From Saccharothrix saharensis (GTDB lineage: Bacteria > Actinomycetota > Actinomycetes > Mycobacteriales > Pseudonocardiaceae), in contig NZ_VFPP01000001.1 of NCBI RefSeq assembly GCF_006716745.1, forward strand, positions 4,712,001 to 4,776,000: a stretch of DNA of 64,000 nt, given 5' to 3'. Of the stretch, positions 1-7,930 are shown piece after piece (position 1 is the first letter of the stretch; the number at the start of each line of letters is the position of its first letter). Position numbers and translations under genes: made by a program. Under the pieces are notes generated by a model, which was not told where the DNA came from, searched no databases, and saw nothing but the letters and a program-made list of their open reading frames with translations.

Positions 1-765
1 CTGCCGCTGTGCCTGCTGGTCGCGGGCATGTCGGGCAGCATGTGGGCGATGCTCGGTGCGACCCTCGTCGGCCTGGCGGTGCTGGTCAGGCCGGTGGCGC
101 GGGCCGCGAAGCCCGCGCCGACGACGGTGCCCGCGTCGACGAACACGCTGGTCACGATGATCGGGCTGCTGGCGTTCTCGTCCCTGACCAACGTCGACCT
201 GCTGGTCGCGCAGGCGATGCTGCCGGAGCACGACCGCGCCCTGTACGCGGGGGCGGTGCTGCTGGGCAAGGTGGCGCTGTTCGCGCCGTCGGCGTTGGCC
301 ATGGTGCTGCTGCCGAGGGCGGCGGCGGCGTTGGAGCGCGGCGAGTCGGCCGAGGGCGCGGTCCTGCGGACGCTGGCCCTGACCGGTGCGGCCGGGCTCG
401 CCGTGGCGCTGGTGCTGTGGTTGATGCCGACGTGGGTGCTGACCGTGACGTTCGGCCCCGAGTACGCCGAGTCCAAGCCGCTGCTGCCGGCGCTGGCGCT
501 GGTCATGACGGCCGCGGCGGTGCTGTGGGTGCACCTGACGTTCGCCATCGCGCGCAAGAGCAAGCGGATGGTGGTCGGCCTGGTGGCGGCGGCGGTCGCG
601 CACTGGGTGCTGCTGGGCCTGCTGCACGGCTCGCCGTGGCAGGTGATCACGGCCTCGGGCATCGCGATCGGCTCGGCCCTGGTGGTCGTGGAGACCGCGT
701 CGCACTCCGGTTCGCTGCGGATGCTGCTGCGCGCCGCGAAGTCGCAGCGGGCCGCGATCGGCTGA
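1..765 (+). CDS. Polysaccharide flippase-like integral membrane protein, C-terminal part
   Basis: The reading frame is open from the first base, so the N-terminus lies outside the window; about 254 residues are visible. The sequence is a run of hydrophobic helices separated by short loops, with small patches such as LPRAAAALERGE and ARKSKRM on the cytosolic side. This resembles the second half of MATE/MOP-superfamily oligosaccharide flippases (Wzx-like), which move lipid-linked glycans across the membrane. The family call rests on pattern only. A strong hairpin overlaps the stop codon, and the methyltransferase on the other strand may belong to the same glycan locus. Confidence 0.6.
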   Translation: MPLCLLVAGMSGSMWAMLGATLVGLAVLVRPVARAAKPAPTTVPASTNTLVTMIGLLAFSSLTNVDLLVAQAMLPEHDRALYAGAVLLGKVALFAPSALAMVLLPRAAAALERGESAEGAVLRTLALTGAAGLAVALVLWLMPTWVLTVTFGPEYAESKPLLPALALVMTAAAVLWVHLTFAIARKSKRMVVGLVAAAVAHWVLLGLLHGSPWQVITASGIAIGSALVVVETASHSGSLRMLLRAAKSQRAAIG

Positions 766-794
766 TCCGGTGCCCTCGACGCGGGCACCGGATC
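764..794. terminator. Bidirectional hairpin terminator
   Basis: A perfect 12-bp stem, GATCCGGTGCCC paired with GGGCACCGGATC around a 7-base loop, spans the stop codon of the flippase gene. It lies between two convergent genes. There is no U-tract, which is usual for actinobacterial intrinsic terminators. Confidence 0.75.
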
Positions 795-803
795 GCCGCG
801 GGG

Positions 804-1427
804 TCAGTCCTTCGGGCGCACGGCCAGCGTCCAGACGTTGCGGCGCCAGCCCGGCAGCCACGCGGCCGCCTGGAGCACCGCGGGACGGCGCTTGCCGGGC
901 AGCATGCCGGACACGATGCCGGTGCCCGGCATGACCGACTCGTAGGACACGGCCCGGACGTCGAAGCCCTGGTCCTCGAACAGCCGGCGCATCGACGCGC
1001 GGGTCCAGGGGCGGCGGTGCGTGTAGTCGTTCCACACCCACCGCTGCGCGTCCGGCGACGAGGCGAACACCCGGCCGCCCGGCTTGACCGCCCGGTACAC
1101 CTGCTGCACCAGGGACACCGGGTCGAGCAGGTGCTCCAGGACGTCCTTCAGGATCACACCGTCGAACTCGGCGTCACCGACGGGCAGTTCGCGCTCCAGG
1201 TCGGCCAGGCGGACGTCGATGCCCTGCTCCTTGGCCTTGAGCACGGTCGACTCGAAGTTGTCCAGCCCCACGTAGTCGGGGAAGAACTCGGCGACCCAGG
1301 CCGTGCCGCACCCCACGTCGAGGATGCGCGAGCCCGGCCTGAAGTGCCGGACGACATCGTTGTAAGTGCCGGGCTTGGCATGCCACTCGTGGTAACCCAT
1401 GGGAAGATTCAACCGACTTTCGGCCAT
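804..1427 (-). CDS. Class I SAM-dependent methyltransferase
   Basis: 207 residues. Motif I, ILDVGCGTAW, sits at about residues 35-44 and is the glycine-rich SAM loop. A GVILKDVLEHLLDP segment near residues 88-101 matches motif IV of the Methyltransf_11 and ubiE-like fold, followed by a VKPGGRVF strand. The substrate is unknown. Lying tail to tail with a flippase-like gene, it could act on a cell-surface glycan, but that is inference. ATG at 1427 was chosen because the reading frame upstream is proline- and alanine-rich low-complexity sequence; a second ATG at 1400 (MGYHEWH) is also possible. Confidence 0.8.
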   Translation of the reverse strand: MAESRLNLPMGYHEWHAKPGTYNDVVRHFRPGSRILDVGCGTAWVAEFFPDYVGLDNFESTVLKAKEQGIDVRLADLERELPVGDAEFDGVILKDVLEHLLDPVSLVQQVYRAVKPGGRVFASSPDAQRWVWNDYTHRRPWTRASMRRLFEDQGFDVRAVSYESVMPGTGIVSGMLPGKRRPAVLQAAAWLPGWRRNVWTLAVRPKD

Positions 1428-1756
1428 AGGGTGAGGACCGGTCGTCCACCGGTGCGCAACGCCGTTCGACCCGCCGGTCGCGGCGGCGCTGGCAGGTGGA
1501 GCTGGGGCTGGTCGGCCGCGGTGCCGGGGCAGCGCGGGTGGCGCCACCCGTCCTGCCGGGTGCGCGGCGGCGGCCGGCGGCATCGATCAGCACGACGACC
1601 CCCGTCCGTGGTTCGCTTCCGTGGCGCGCGGCAGGTACCCCGAGAGAACGTCGCGGACGCCCCCCGGTGTCTGCTGCCGACCTTGGCGACCACCATACCG
1701 GTGGCCGCCGCGCGGCTTCGGCGGGCCGGACGGAACCGGCCCGCCGGGCGCCCGGA

Positions 1757-2209
1757 TCAGGAGATGGCGACGGCCACCACGAGGCCGAGGGCGACGTGCG
1801 CCGAGGCGACGACGACGCTGGCCGGGGCGAAGCGGTCGGACTCGATCAGCGAGCCGATGTCGAGGCGGGTCACCCACTCCAGCAGCCGGACCGCGAGCAC
1901 CTGGACGATGATGCCGACGAAGCCGAAGATCAGGGCCGACAGCAGGCCCTCGGCCAGCTTGCCCGCCGAGCTGTAGATCGCCACGACCACGATCAGCGCC
2001 ATGCTCACCAGGCCCGCCGAGGTGACGATGACGGCGTTCGGCGCGCCGCCGCGGACCAGCGCGCTCAGCTTGCCCGGCGTGGTCCAGTCGATGGCGTAGA
2101 AGCCGACGACCATCAGGATCAGGCCGACGATCGCGTACAGCGCGATCGCACCGACGCCGGTGCCGATGGCGGACCCGAAGCCGGGGTCCAAGGCGAGTGG
2201 GGGAATCAC
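1757..2209 (-). CDS. DUF350 family membrane protein (YjfL-like)
   Basis: 150 residues with four predicted membrane helices, fitting the DUF350 family of small integral membrane proteins. It is the last gene of a three-gene operon with a DUF1190 protein and an ATP-grasp glutathionylspermidine-synthase-like ligase, the same trio type known from the enterobacterial yjf and ygi loci. Its function is unknown; a membrane partner or exporter for the modified product is a reasonable guess. The start is GTG at 2209, with a GGAGG five bases upstream. That GTG overlaps the stop of a 30-codon ORF as GTGA, so translation is probably coupled. Confidence 0.85.
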   Translation of the reverse strand: MIPPLALDPGFGSAIGTGVGAIALYAIVGLILMVVGFYAIDWTTPGKLSALVRGGAPNAVIVTSAGLVSMALIVVVAIYSSAGKLAEGLLSALIFGFVGIIVQVLAVRLLEWVTRLDIGSLIESDRFAPASVVVASAHVALGLVVAVAIS

Positions 2210-2298
2210 AGACCCTCCATGATGTGCAGGTTGATCGGTTGTGCCGCCGGTGAAGGATCCGGTGACGTGTTCGGTGCGGGGACGGGCGAGGAGCTCAT
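2206..2298 (-). CDS. Possible 30-residue coupling peptide between ligase and DUF350
   Basis: The ORF reads MSSSPVPAPNTSPDPSPAAQ followed by PINLHIMEGL. Its ATG overlaps the stop of the upstream ligase (ATGA), and its TGA overlaps the GTG of the DUF350 gene (GTGA). It therefore bridges a gap of about 85 bases that would otherwise be untranslated. The last codons (ATG GAG GGT CTG TGA) carry the GGAGG ribosome binding site of the DUF350 gene. It may be a real small protein (Ser/Pro-rich, with a hydrophobic tail) or only a translational bridge. Comparison with relatives would decide. Confidence 0.45.
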   Translation of the reverse strand: MSSSPVPAPNTSPDPSPAAQPINLHIMEGL

Positions 2299-3458
2299 TC
2301 GACGATCCTGTGCGGCACGAAGGCCGCGCCGTCGTCGGTGACCAGGCCGACCGTCTCCCGGATGCCGAGGCCCGCCGAGGCGTCGCCGACGACCCACGCG
2401 CCGAGGGCGGGCCGGTAGCCGTCGAACTCGGGCAGCGGGTCGAACAGCTGGTAGACGAACCCCTCCTTGCCGTAGACCCCGCCGGTCTGGGTCTCGTAGC
2501 CGGGGGCGACGATCTGGATGTTCTGCCCCTCCCGGCCGAGCCTCGGCTTGCGCACGTACTCGGTGAGCAGGCCCGGGTCGTCCAGGAACGCGGGCAGCAG
2601 GTTGGGGTGGCCGGGGTACATCTCCCACAGCACGGCGAGCAGCGCCTTGTTGGACAGCAGCATCTTCCACAGCGGCTCGACCCACAGCGTGCCCGGCAGG
2701 CTCTCCACCGCGTAGCGGCCGAACTGCTCGTCGACCACCCACTCCCACGGGTAGAGCTTCACGACCGTGCCCATCGGGGCGTCTTCCAGGTCGACGAACC
2801 GCCGCAGCAGCGCGTCCCAGCCGATCTCCTCGATCGCCAGCCCGACGGTGTCCATGCCCGCCTCGGCCGCGGTCTCCTGCAGGTACGCCACGGTGACGTG
2901 GTCCTCACCGGACGGGTCGGCGCCCGACCAGGTGAAGTGCAGCTCGTTGGACGGCAGCCGGCCGCCGATCTCGGCCCAGCGCTCGACCAGCTTCTCGTGG
3001 ATGGAGTTCCACTGGTCGTCCTCGGGGAAGACGTCGGTCTTCCAGTTCCACTGCACGACCGACGCCTCGAGCAGCGACGTGGGCGTGTCGGCGTTGTACT
3101 CGAGCAGCTTGGCCGGGCCGCTGCCGTCGTAGCGCAGGTCGAACCGCCCGTACACGTGCGGGTCGCGCCGCTTCCACGACTCGGCGATCGCGGGCCACAG
3201 CCACTCGTTGATGCCGAAGTCCCGGTAGCGCTCGGTGAGCACCACGTTGTCGACGGCCTCCAGGCACATGTTGTGCAGCAGCTCGACGTCGGCTTCGAGC
3301 GACAGCACGTCGCTCATGTCGAACACGTAGTGCGCCGACTCGTCCCAGTACGGGCGCGGGCTGCCGTCCGCGGCCCTGGCGGGCGCACCGAACACCAGTC
3401 CCTGCTCGGAGACGGTGCGCTGCCAGTCGGGCCGGGGCGTGGAGGTCTCCCGACGCAC
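2295..3458 (-). CDS. Glutathionylspermidine synthase-family ATP-grasp amide ligase
   Basis: 387 residues, about the length of YgiC/YjfC and lacking the amidase half of the bifunctional E. coli Gsp. Family hallmarks are visible: a YGRFDLRYDG and KLLEYNADTPTSLLEA region near residues 96-125 (acidic metal-binding segment of the ATP-grasp fold) and VRKPRLGREGQNIQIV near residue 315 (Lys and GREG nucleotide loop). Actinobacteria use mycothiol rather than glutathione, so true glutathionylspermidine synthesis is unlikely. Ligation of an amine to a peptide or protein, possibly the DUF1190 partner, is more plausible but inferred. The start GTG directly follows the TGA of the upstream gene with no gap. 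Confidence 0.85.
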   Translation of the reverse strand: MRRETSTPRPDWQRTVSEQGLVFGAPARAADGSPRPYWDESAHYVFDMSDVLSLEADVELLHNMCLEAVDNVVLTERYRDFGINEWLWPAIAESWKRRDPHVYGRFDLRYDGSGPAKLLEYNADTPTSLLEASVVQWNWKTDVFPEDDQWNSIHEKLVERWAEIGGRLPSNELHFTWSGADPSGEDHVTVAYLQETAAEAGMDTVGLAIEEIGWDALLRRFVDLEDAPMGTVVKLYPWEWVVDEQFGRYAVESLPGTLWVEPLWKMLLSNKALLAVLWEMYPGHPNLLPAFLDDPGLLTEYVRKPRLGREGQNIQIVAPGYETQTGGVYGKEGFVYQLFDPLPEFDGYRPALGAWVVGDASAGLGIRETVGLVTDDGAAFVPHRIVE

Positions 3459-4136
3459 TCAGCTGCCCCCGCTCTTGCTGCCGCCGGACACGCCGAACCC
3501 ACCGCGCTGCACGACCGTGCCCGACTTGGTGGAGATGTTCGCGCCCTTGGGCATGGTGTAGGTGCCGCCGCTGATCTTCTGGCCGACGGGGGTGCTCGGG
3601 GCGCCGTAGTTGTACCGGTAGGAGCTGCCGCCGATGTAGATGAACCCGCCGCTGACGTACCCGCCGTGCGAGCGGGCGTAGTTCTCGTCGCAGTACTGGT
3701 CCTCGACCACCACGTCGTCCTGGGTGCACTGGGCGACCACGTCGTCGGGGCTGGACGCGGCGTACCAGATGGCCACCACGCCGGCCACGCCGACGGCGAC
3801 GCCACCGCCGATGAGCAGCCGCTTGCGCAGCTTCTTGCGGCGGGCCTCCTCGGCCGCGACGGCGAGCTGCTGCTCGCGCTGCTCCTCGATCGCCGCGGCG
3901 CGGGCCCGCTGCTCGGCCAGGGTCGGCGGCCGCGGCTTGGTCCGCCCGGCCTCCTGTTGGCGGATCTGGCCGCGCCCACCCGCGGGCGGGCCGTCCGGCG
4001 CGCCTTGGGGCGTCGGCGGCACGTACGGCGGCGGCGACGCGCCACCGCTCTGCGGTCCCGGCGCACCCGGTCCGCTCGGTCCGCTCGCCCCGCCCTGACC
4101 GGGCGCCGCGTTACCGGTGTTGTCGTTCTCAGTCAT
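3459..4136 (-). CDS. DUF1190-type membrane-anchored protein (YgiB/YjfM-like)
   Basis: 225 residues. Layout: Pro/Gly-rich cytosolic tail (1-70), a basic and acidic helical stretch likely to form a coiled coil (73-105), one membrane helix (about 107-127), then an outer domain with two cysteines (CTQDDVVVEDQYC, C137 and C149) and a Gly/Tyr/Ser-rich end finishing SGGSKSGGS. This matches the two-Cys, Gly/Tyr-rich domain of the UPF0441/DUF1190 proteins encoded next to YgiC/YjfC-type ligases. The exposed Gly/Ser tail could be the ligase's substrate (inference). ATG at 4136 is chosen because the upstream frame is only antisense to the next gene. It is the first gene of the operon. Confidence 0.75.
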   Translation of the reverse strand: MTENDNTGNAAPGQGGASGPSGPGAPGPQSGGASPPPYVPPTPQGAPDGPPAGGRGQIRQQEAGRTKPRPPTLAEQRARAAAIEEQREQQLAVAAEEARRKKLRKRLLIGGGVAVGVAGVVAIWYAASSPDDVVAQCTQDDVVVEDQYCDENYARSHGGYVSGGFIYIGGSSYRYNYGAPSTPVGQKISGGTYTMPKGANISTKSGTVVQRGGFGVSGGSKSGGS

Positions 4137-4256
4137 CAGCCACTCCCGGCGGGGACGGTACAGAGATCGGCCGCCGAATGGGTGACGAGTGTCCCAAAAG
4201 CAACACTCTCCACCCGCCCGAACGGTTCCTCGGCCTACACAGGCATCATGGAGTAG

Positions 4257-5324
4257 ATGTCCGCGACCTTGCGCTGGTTTCGTCGGGGTGACCACATGGT
4301 CATGCTCGGCGCGTTCGCCGGCGCGCTCGTCCTGCTCGCCCTGAGCACGCTCACCGGCTGGCCGGTGGGCGCCGGCGGTCTCGGCAGCACCCCCACGACC
4401 ACGGTGAACCCCGTGATGGCCGCCCAGGCCGGCGACTGCCTGAACTGGACGAAGAAGGACCTGTCGGACGTCCAGAAGGTCGACTGCGCGGCCCAGCACC
4501 TGTTCGAGGTTACCGGCGTGGCGGACATCTCCGCTGATCACGGACCCGGTGCGCCGTTCCCGGACGACGCGCAGTGGCAGCAGATCAGCCAGGAGCGGTG
4601 CGCGCAGACGTCGCTGGACTACCTCGGCGGCAAGTTCGACCCGTTCGGCAAGTACACGGTCGGCCCGCTCAACCCGGGCGAGCGGCTGTGGGGCGAGGGT
4701 CAGCGGACGCTGCGCTGCGGCCTGCAGGTGGCCGGTCCGGCGGGCGGCCTGCTCCCGGCCTACGGCACCGCCCGGACCCAGGACCAGTCCGACGTCTACG
4801 ACCCGGGCGTCTGCCTGGGCATCACCGAGACCAAGTCCGTGGCCGACCCGGTGGACTGCGCGAAGCCCCACACGTTCGAGATGACCGGCGTGGTGGCGAT
4901 GCCGCCGGGCGAGTTCCCGTCGCCCGAGCAGCAGGACCAGCTGCTGGTCGGCGAGTGCACCCGGATCACCGCCGAGTACAGCGGCGGCGCGGACCTCAAG
5001 GCCCGCGGCCTGATCGTCGCCTGGGACACCCGGGTCGCGGAGAGCTGGGCGGCCGGCTCCCGGCTGGTGAACTGCAAGGTCGGCGCGCTGCCCGCGGACA
5101 ACGTCCTGGTCGCGTGGGAGGGCAGCGTGCGCAACCCGAACGCGCCGCCGCTGACCACGTCGAACCCGCCGCAGACGACCGCCGTGGAGCAGGACGAGCC
5201 GACCGGCGCGCCGCTGCACTCCCAGTCCAACTCGAGTTCCGCCGCACCGCCGTCGTCGTCGGACTCCGAACCGCCGAAGTCGAACGAGACGACCACCACG
5301 CCCACGACCACGACCACGAGGTGA
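4257..5324 (+). CDS. Septum formation family protein (Septum_form repeats)
   Basis: 355 residues: a short basic N-terminus, one membrane helix (about 14-33), and an extracellular part with two related units. Each has a GDCL/GVCL motif, a later VDCA motif and an HxFEVTGV/HTFEMTGV segment (around residues 60-90 and 180-215). This is the cysteine-paired Septum_form domain found in actinobacterial membrane proteins. The end is a Ser/Thr/Pro-rich stalk closing with runs of Thr. Its exact role in septation is not established. It is divergent from the DUF1190 operon and lies 4 bases before the zincin gene, so the two are probably co-transcribed. Confidence 0.75.
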   Translation: MSATLRWFRRGDHMVMLGAFAGALVLLALSTLTGWPVGAGGLGSTPTTTVNPVMAAQAGDCLNWTKKDLSDVQKVDCAAQHLFEVTGVADISADHGPGAPFPDDAQWQQISQERCAQTSLDYLGGKFDPFGKYTVGPLNPGERLWGEGQRTLRCGLQVAGPAGGLLPAYGTARTQDQSDVYDPGVCLGITETKSVADPVDCAKPHTFEMTGVVAMPPGEFPSPEQQDQLLVGECTRITAEYSGGADLKARGLIVAWDTRVAESWAAGSRLVNCKVGALPADNVLVAWEGSVRNPNAPPLTTSNPPQTTAVEQDEPTGAPLHSQSNSSSAAPPSSSDSEPPKSNETTTTPTTTTTR

Positions 5325-5328
5325 CGGC

Positions 5329-5679
5329 ATGCCGGTGGAGATGACCCGCCAGCGGTTCGAGGAGCTGGTCGCCGAGGCGCTCGACCTCATCCCACCGGAG
5401 TTCGCGGCGGCGATGAACAACGTGGTCGTGCTGGTCGAGGACCGCAACGCCGACGTGCCGAGCCTGCTCGGGCTGTACCACGGCATCGCGCTGACCAGCC
5501 GGACCACCGACTACGGCGGCGTGCTGCCGGACCGGATCTCGATCTACCGCGAGGCGATCCTGGACATCTGCCACGACGAGGACGACGTGGTGGAGGAAGT
5601 CGTCGTGACCGTGGTGCACGAGATCGCGCACCACTTCGGCATCGACGACGCCAAGCTGCACGAGCTGGGCTGGGGCTAG
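5329..5679 (+). CDS. Metallopeptidase family protein (minimal zincin)
   Basis: 116 residues. The HEIAHHFGIDDAKLHELG segment at residues 97-114 is the HExxH zinc site followed by the downstream acidic ligand region of the short zincin-like family (PF06262, formerly DUF1025). No signal peptide or membrane segment is visible, so it is cytosolic. Physiological substrates are unknown for this family. A GAGGTGA ribosome binding site overlaps the stop of the upstream septum-formation gene. Confidence 0.85.
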   Translation: MPVEMTRQRFEELVAEALDLIPPEFAAAMNNVVVLVEDRNADVPSLLGLYHGIALTSRTTDYGGVLPDRISIYREAILDICHDEDDVVEEVVVTVVHEIAHHFGIDDAKLHELGWG

Positions 5680-5715
5680 GGGCCGGCCGGGTGCCCGCCC
5701 CGGCTTCCCGCCCGT

Positions 5716-6165
5716 TCAGTCCGGCAGGTCGGCGATGCGGGTGGCGATGGCCTCCAGGGTCTTCAGCTCGTCGGCGGACAGGTGGTCGACGAACCGCCTC
5801 CGCACCGATCGCACGTGCCCGGGCGCGGCCTGTTCCAGCACGGCGAAGCCGTGGTCGGTGAGGTGGTAGATGCTGCCGCGGCCGTCGTTGACGTCCTCTT
5901 CGCGGTCGAGCAGCCCGCGGGCTTCCATCCGGGCGGCGTGGTGGGAGAGCCGGCTGCGCGACCACTGCATCTTCGCGGCGAGGTCCCGCAGCCCCCAGCG
6001 CCGGTCCGGTTTCTCCGACAGCGTGCTCAGCACCTCGTAGTCGGTCGCGGACAGGCCGAGGGCGGTGAGGTCGCGGGCGGTGCGCGCGGGCAGGACGGTG
6101 AGCAGTCGGCGGAACGCCCGCCACGCCCGCTCTTCGTCGGGGGTCAACCACGGCACGTCGGACAT
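5716..6165 (-). CDS. MarR-family transcriptional regulator
   Basis: 149 residues with the MarR winged helix: LSATDYEVLSTLSE, then a recognition helix region with MQWSRSRLSHHAARMEARGL and a DGRGSIYHLTDHG wing. It should bind a palindrome as a dimer and release it on binding a ligand or on oxidation. The divergent intergenic region holds two copies of TTGACATGTCAA, one over the probable promoter and one over the start codon of the neighbour. These are the obvious operators for this protein. ATG at 6165 gives the canonical MarR length. Confidence 0.9.
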   Translation of the reverse strand: MSDVPWLTPDEERAWRAFRRLLTVLPARTARDLTALGLSATDYEVLSTLSEKPDRRWGLRDLAAKMQWSRSRLSHHAARMEARGLLDREEDVNDGRGSIYHLTDHGFAVLEQAAPGHVRSVRRRFVDHLSADELKTLEAIATRIADLPD

Positions 6166-6181
6166 GCCACCATCCTGCCAC

Positions 6182-6197
6182 CTTTGACATGTCAAAG
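6182..6197. promoter_or_regulatory. MarR operator 1, overlapping a -35 element
   Basis: CTTTGACATGTCAAAG is a perfect 16-bp palindrome. Its TTGACA (6184-6189) is a consensus -35 box. It is followed after 18 bases by TACGCT (6208-6213), a good TAnnnT -10 box for the rightward gene. A bound repressor here would block polymerase. Confidence 0.8.
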
Positions 6198-6215
6198 AAA
6201 CTGGGGCTACGCTCA

Positions 6216-6227
6216 TTGACATGTCAA
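6216..6227. promoter_or_regulatory. MarR operator 2, containing the start codon of the target gene
   Basis: TTGACATGTCAA repeats the core of operator 1, with centres 32 bp apart (about three helical turns). The ATG of the FMN-reductase fusion gene is the centre of this palindrome. The predicted transcription start falls at about 6219-6221, so the mRNA is probably leaderless. Confidence 0.75.
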
Positions 6228-7315
6228 AGAACGATGCGGTCCGCGTCCTCCTGATCATCGCCGGCACCCGACCCGGTCGGCTGGGCGCCACCGTCGCCGA
6301 GTGGTTCACCCGGGTCACCGCGGCGGTCGCGGTCGACAGCCGCGCCCGGGTCGAGGTCGCCGACCTCCGGGAGATCGGGCTGCCCCTGCTGGACGAGCCC
6401 GAGCACCCCTCCACCGGCATCTACCAGCACGAGCACACCCGTGCGTGGAGCCGCCTGGTCGCCGACGCCGACGCGTTCGTGATCGTCACCCCGGAGCACA
6501 ACCACGGGATGCCGGCGGCGCTGAAGAACGCCCTGGACCACCTGTCCGCGGAGTGGGCCTGCAAGCCGGTGTCGTTCGTCGGGTACGGCCACACCTCGGC
6601 GGGCACCCGCGCCGTCCACATGGCCAAGCAGGTCGCCACCACCCTGCGCATGATGCCCACGGGTGCCACCGTGGCGCTGCGCATCGGCGACCACGTCGCC
6701 GAGGGCCGGATGCTCGACGACCCCGCCCGGGACGACGCCGCACGCGGCACCCTCCGCGAGCTCGTCCGCCTGGCCCGCGTCCTGCGCCCGCTGTACCGGC
6801 CGGAAGCCGGACCGGACGCCGAGCCGGCCACGCCCGACGGCTCCCGGCCGCCGCTGCCCGGCGTGCGCGTGCGGCCCGCCGAAGCCTCCGACGCGGCCGA
6901 GCTCGTCGTCCTGCAGCGCTGTTGCTGGGTGGCCGAGGCGGTGGCCAACGAGACGTTCGACCTCGGCCCCCTGCACGAGACCGGCGACGACGTCCGCGCC
7001 TGGGCGGACGACTGGGCGGTGTGGTGCGCGCGGCTCGAAGGCCGGCTGGTGGGCGCCGTCCGCGCCCGCCGCGACGGTGACACGTGGGAGATCGGGCGGC
7101 TGATGGTCGCCCCCGACCTCGCGGGCCGGGGGCTCGGCACCTGGCTGCTCCGCTTCGCCGAGCGGCAGGTGCCGGCCGGGGTCGGCACGCTGCGGCTCCA
7201 CACCGGCGCGCGCAGCCACCGCAACATCGCCCTCTACGAGCGCTCCGGTTACCGGCGCGGCCCCGTGCGCGATGACGCCGTGCTGTTGACCAAGCCGGTC
7301 ACCGCGGTGTGCTGA
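6221..7315 (+). CDS. NADPH-dependent FMN reductase fused to a GNAT acetyltransferase
   Basis: 364 residues in two domains. Residues 6-185 are a flavodoxin-like NAD(P)H-dependent FMN reductase: LLIIAGTRPGRLG for the flavin phosphate loop, then VTPEHNHGMPAALKNALDH, a clear variant of the PEYNxxxP motif. Residues 210-360 are a GNAT acetyltransferase with IGRLMVAPDLAGRGLGTWLL (acetyl-CoA loop, RGxG) and NIALYERSGYRRG near the end. The reductase probably handles quinones or flavin; the acetyl acceptor is unknown. The fusion is unusual. Expression should be controlled by the divergent MarR protein through the two palindromes at the promoter and start codon. Confidence 0.85.
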   Translation: MSKNDAVRVLLIIAGTRPGRLGATVAEWFTRVTAAVAVDSRARVEVADLREIGLPLLDEPEHPSTGIYQHEHTRAWSRLVADADAFVIVTPEHNHGMPAALKNALDHLSAEWACKPVSFVGYGHTSAGTRAVHMAKQVATTLRMMPTGATVALRIGDHVAEGRMLDDPARDDAARGTLRELVRLARVLRPLYRPEAGPDAEPATPDGSRPPLPGVRVRPAEASDAAELVVLQRCCWVAEAVANETFDLGPLHETGDDVRAWADDWAVWCARLEGRLVGAVRARRDGDTWEIGRLMVAPDLAGRGLGTWLLRFAERQVPAGVGTLRLHTGARSHRNIALYERSGYRRGPVRDDAVLLTKPVTAVC

Positions 7316-7930
7316 TCAGCCCTCGACCACGTCCACGCCGGTCCACGACGTGCAGCGCCACCCGGTCCCGGAGCGGTCCAGCACCACCCGGCCGGTGTTG
7401 GGCAGCAGGCCCGCCTCGGCCAGCGCGGGGCTCACGTTCCGGGCCAGCGCGAGCGCGCCCATGCGCAGCGACGCGCCGTGGCTGACCAGGACCACGGTGT
7501 CGCCGTCGTCGTGCTTCGCGGCGATCTTGTCCACCGCGGCCAGGTAGCGGTCCAGCACCTGCCGGCCGCTCTCGCCGCCGGGCAGCGGCACGTCCAGGTC
7601 GCCCTCGGCCCACCGCTTCACCGTGGCGATGAAGACCTCGAACGCCTCGCGGTCGTGCCGCCCCTCGAGGTCGCCGCAGAAGATCTCCTGGACGCCGTCC
7701 ACGACCTCGACCTCCAGGCCGTGCGCGGCCGCCACGGGCGCGGCCGTCTGCTGCGCGCGCACCGCCGTGCTGGCGTACACGGCCGACACCGGCTCGGCGG
7801 TCAGCTGCTCGGCCAGCGCGGCGGCCTGGGCGACGCCCGCGTCGGTCAGCGGCGGGCCGGGTGGCAGCGAGTCCAGCGCCATCTTCACGTTCGACGCCGT
7901 CTCGCCGTGTCTGACCAGGATCAACCTCAC
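7316..7930 (-). CDS. Histidine phosphatase family protein
   Basis: 204 residues. The RHGE motif at residues 7-10 carries the phosphorylated histidine, and VVLVSHGASLRMG near residue 150 carries the second catalytic histidine, as in the phosphoglycerate mutase-like branch. A PLTDAGVAQA segment and a GGES motif are also typical. The natural substrate cannot be told from sequence. Its GTG start overlaps the pheA stop as GTGA, so it is co-translated with pheA; the same neighbour pair is seen in other actinobacteria as far as I recall. Confidence 0.85.
   Translation of the reverse strand: MRLILVRHGETASNVKMALDSLPPGPPLTDAGVAQAAALAEQLTAEPVSAVYASTAVRAQQTAAPVAAAHGLEVEVVDGVQEIFCGDLEGRHDREAFEVFIATVKRWAEGDLDVPLPGGESGRQVLDRYLAAVDKIAAKHDDGDTVVLVSHGASLRMGALALARNVSPALAEAGLLPNTGRVVLDRSGTGWRCTSWTGVDVVEG

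Noticed and set aside
9..1976. Long Arg/Gly/Ala-rich open frames opposite or shifted from real genes, here and throughout
   Set aside because: Very high GC leaves stop codons rare, so shadow frames are long. Their compositions are uniform Arg/Ala/Gly/Pro without domain motifs.
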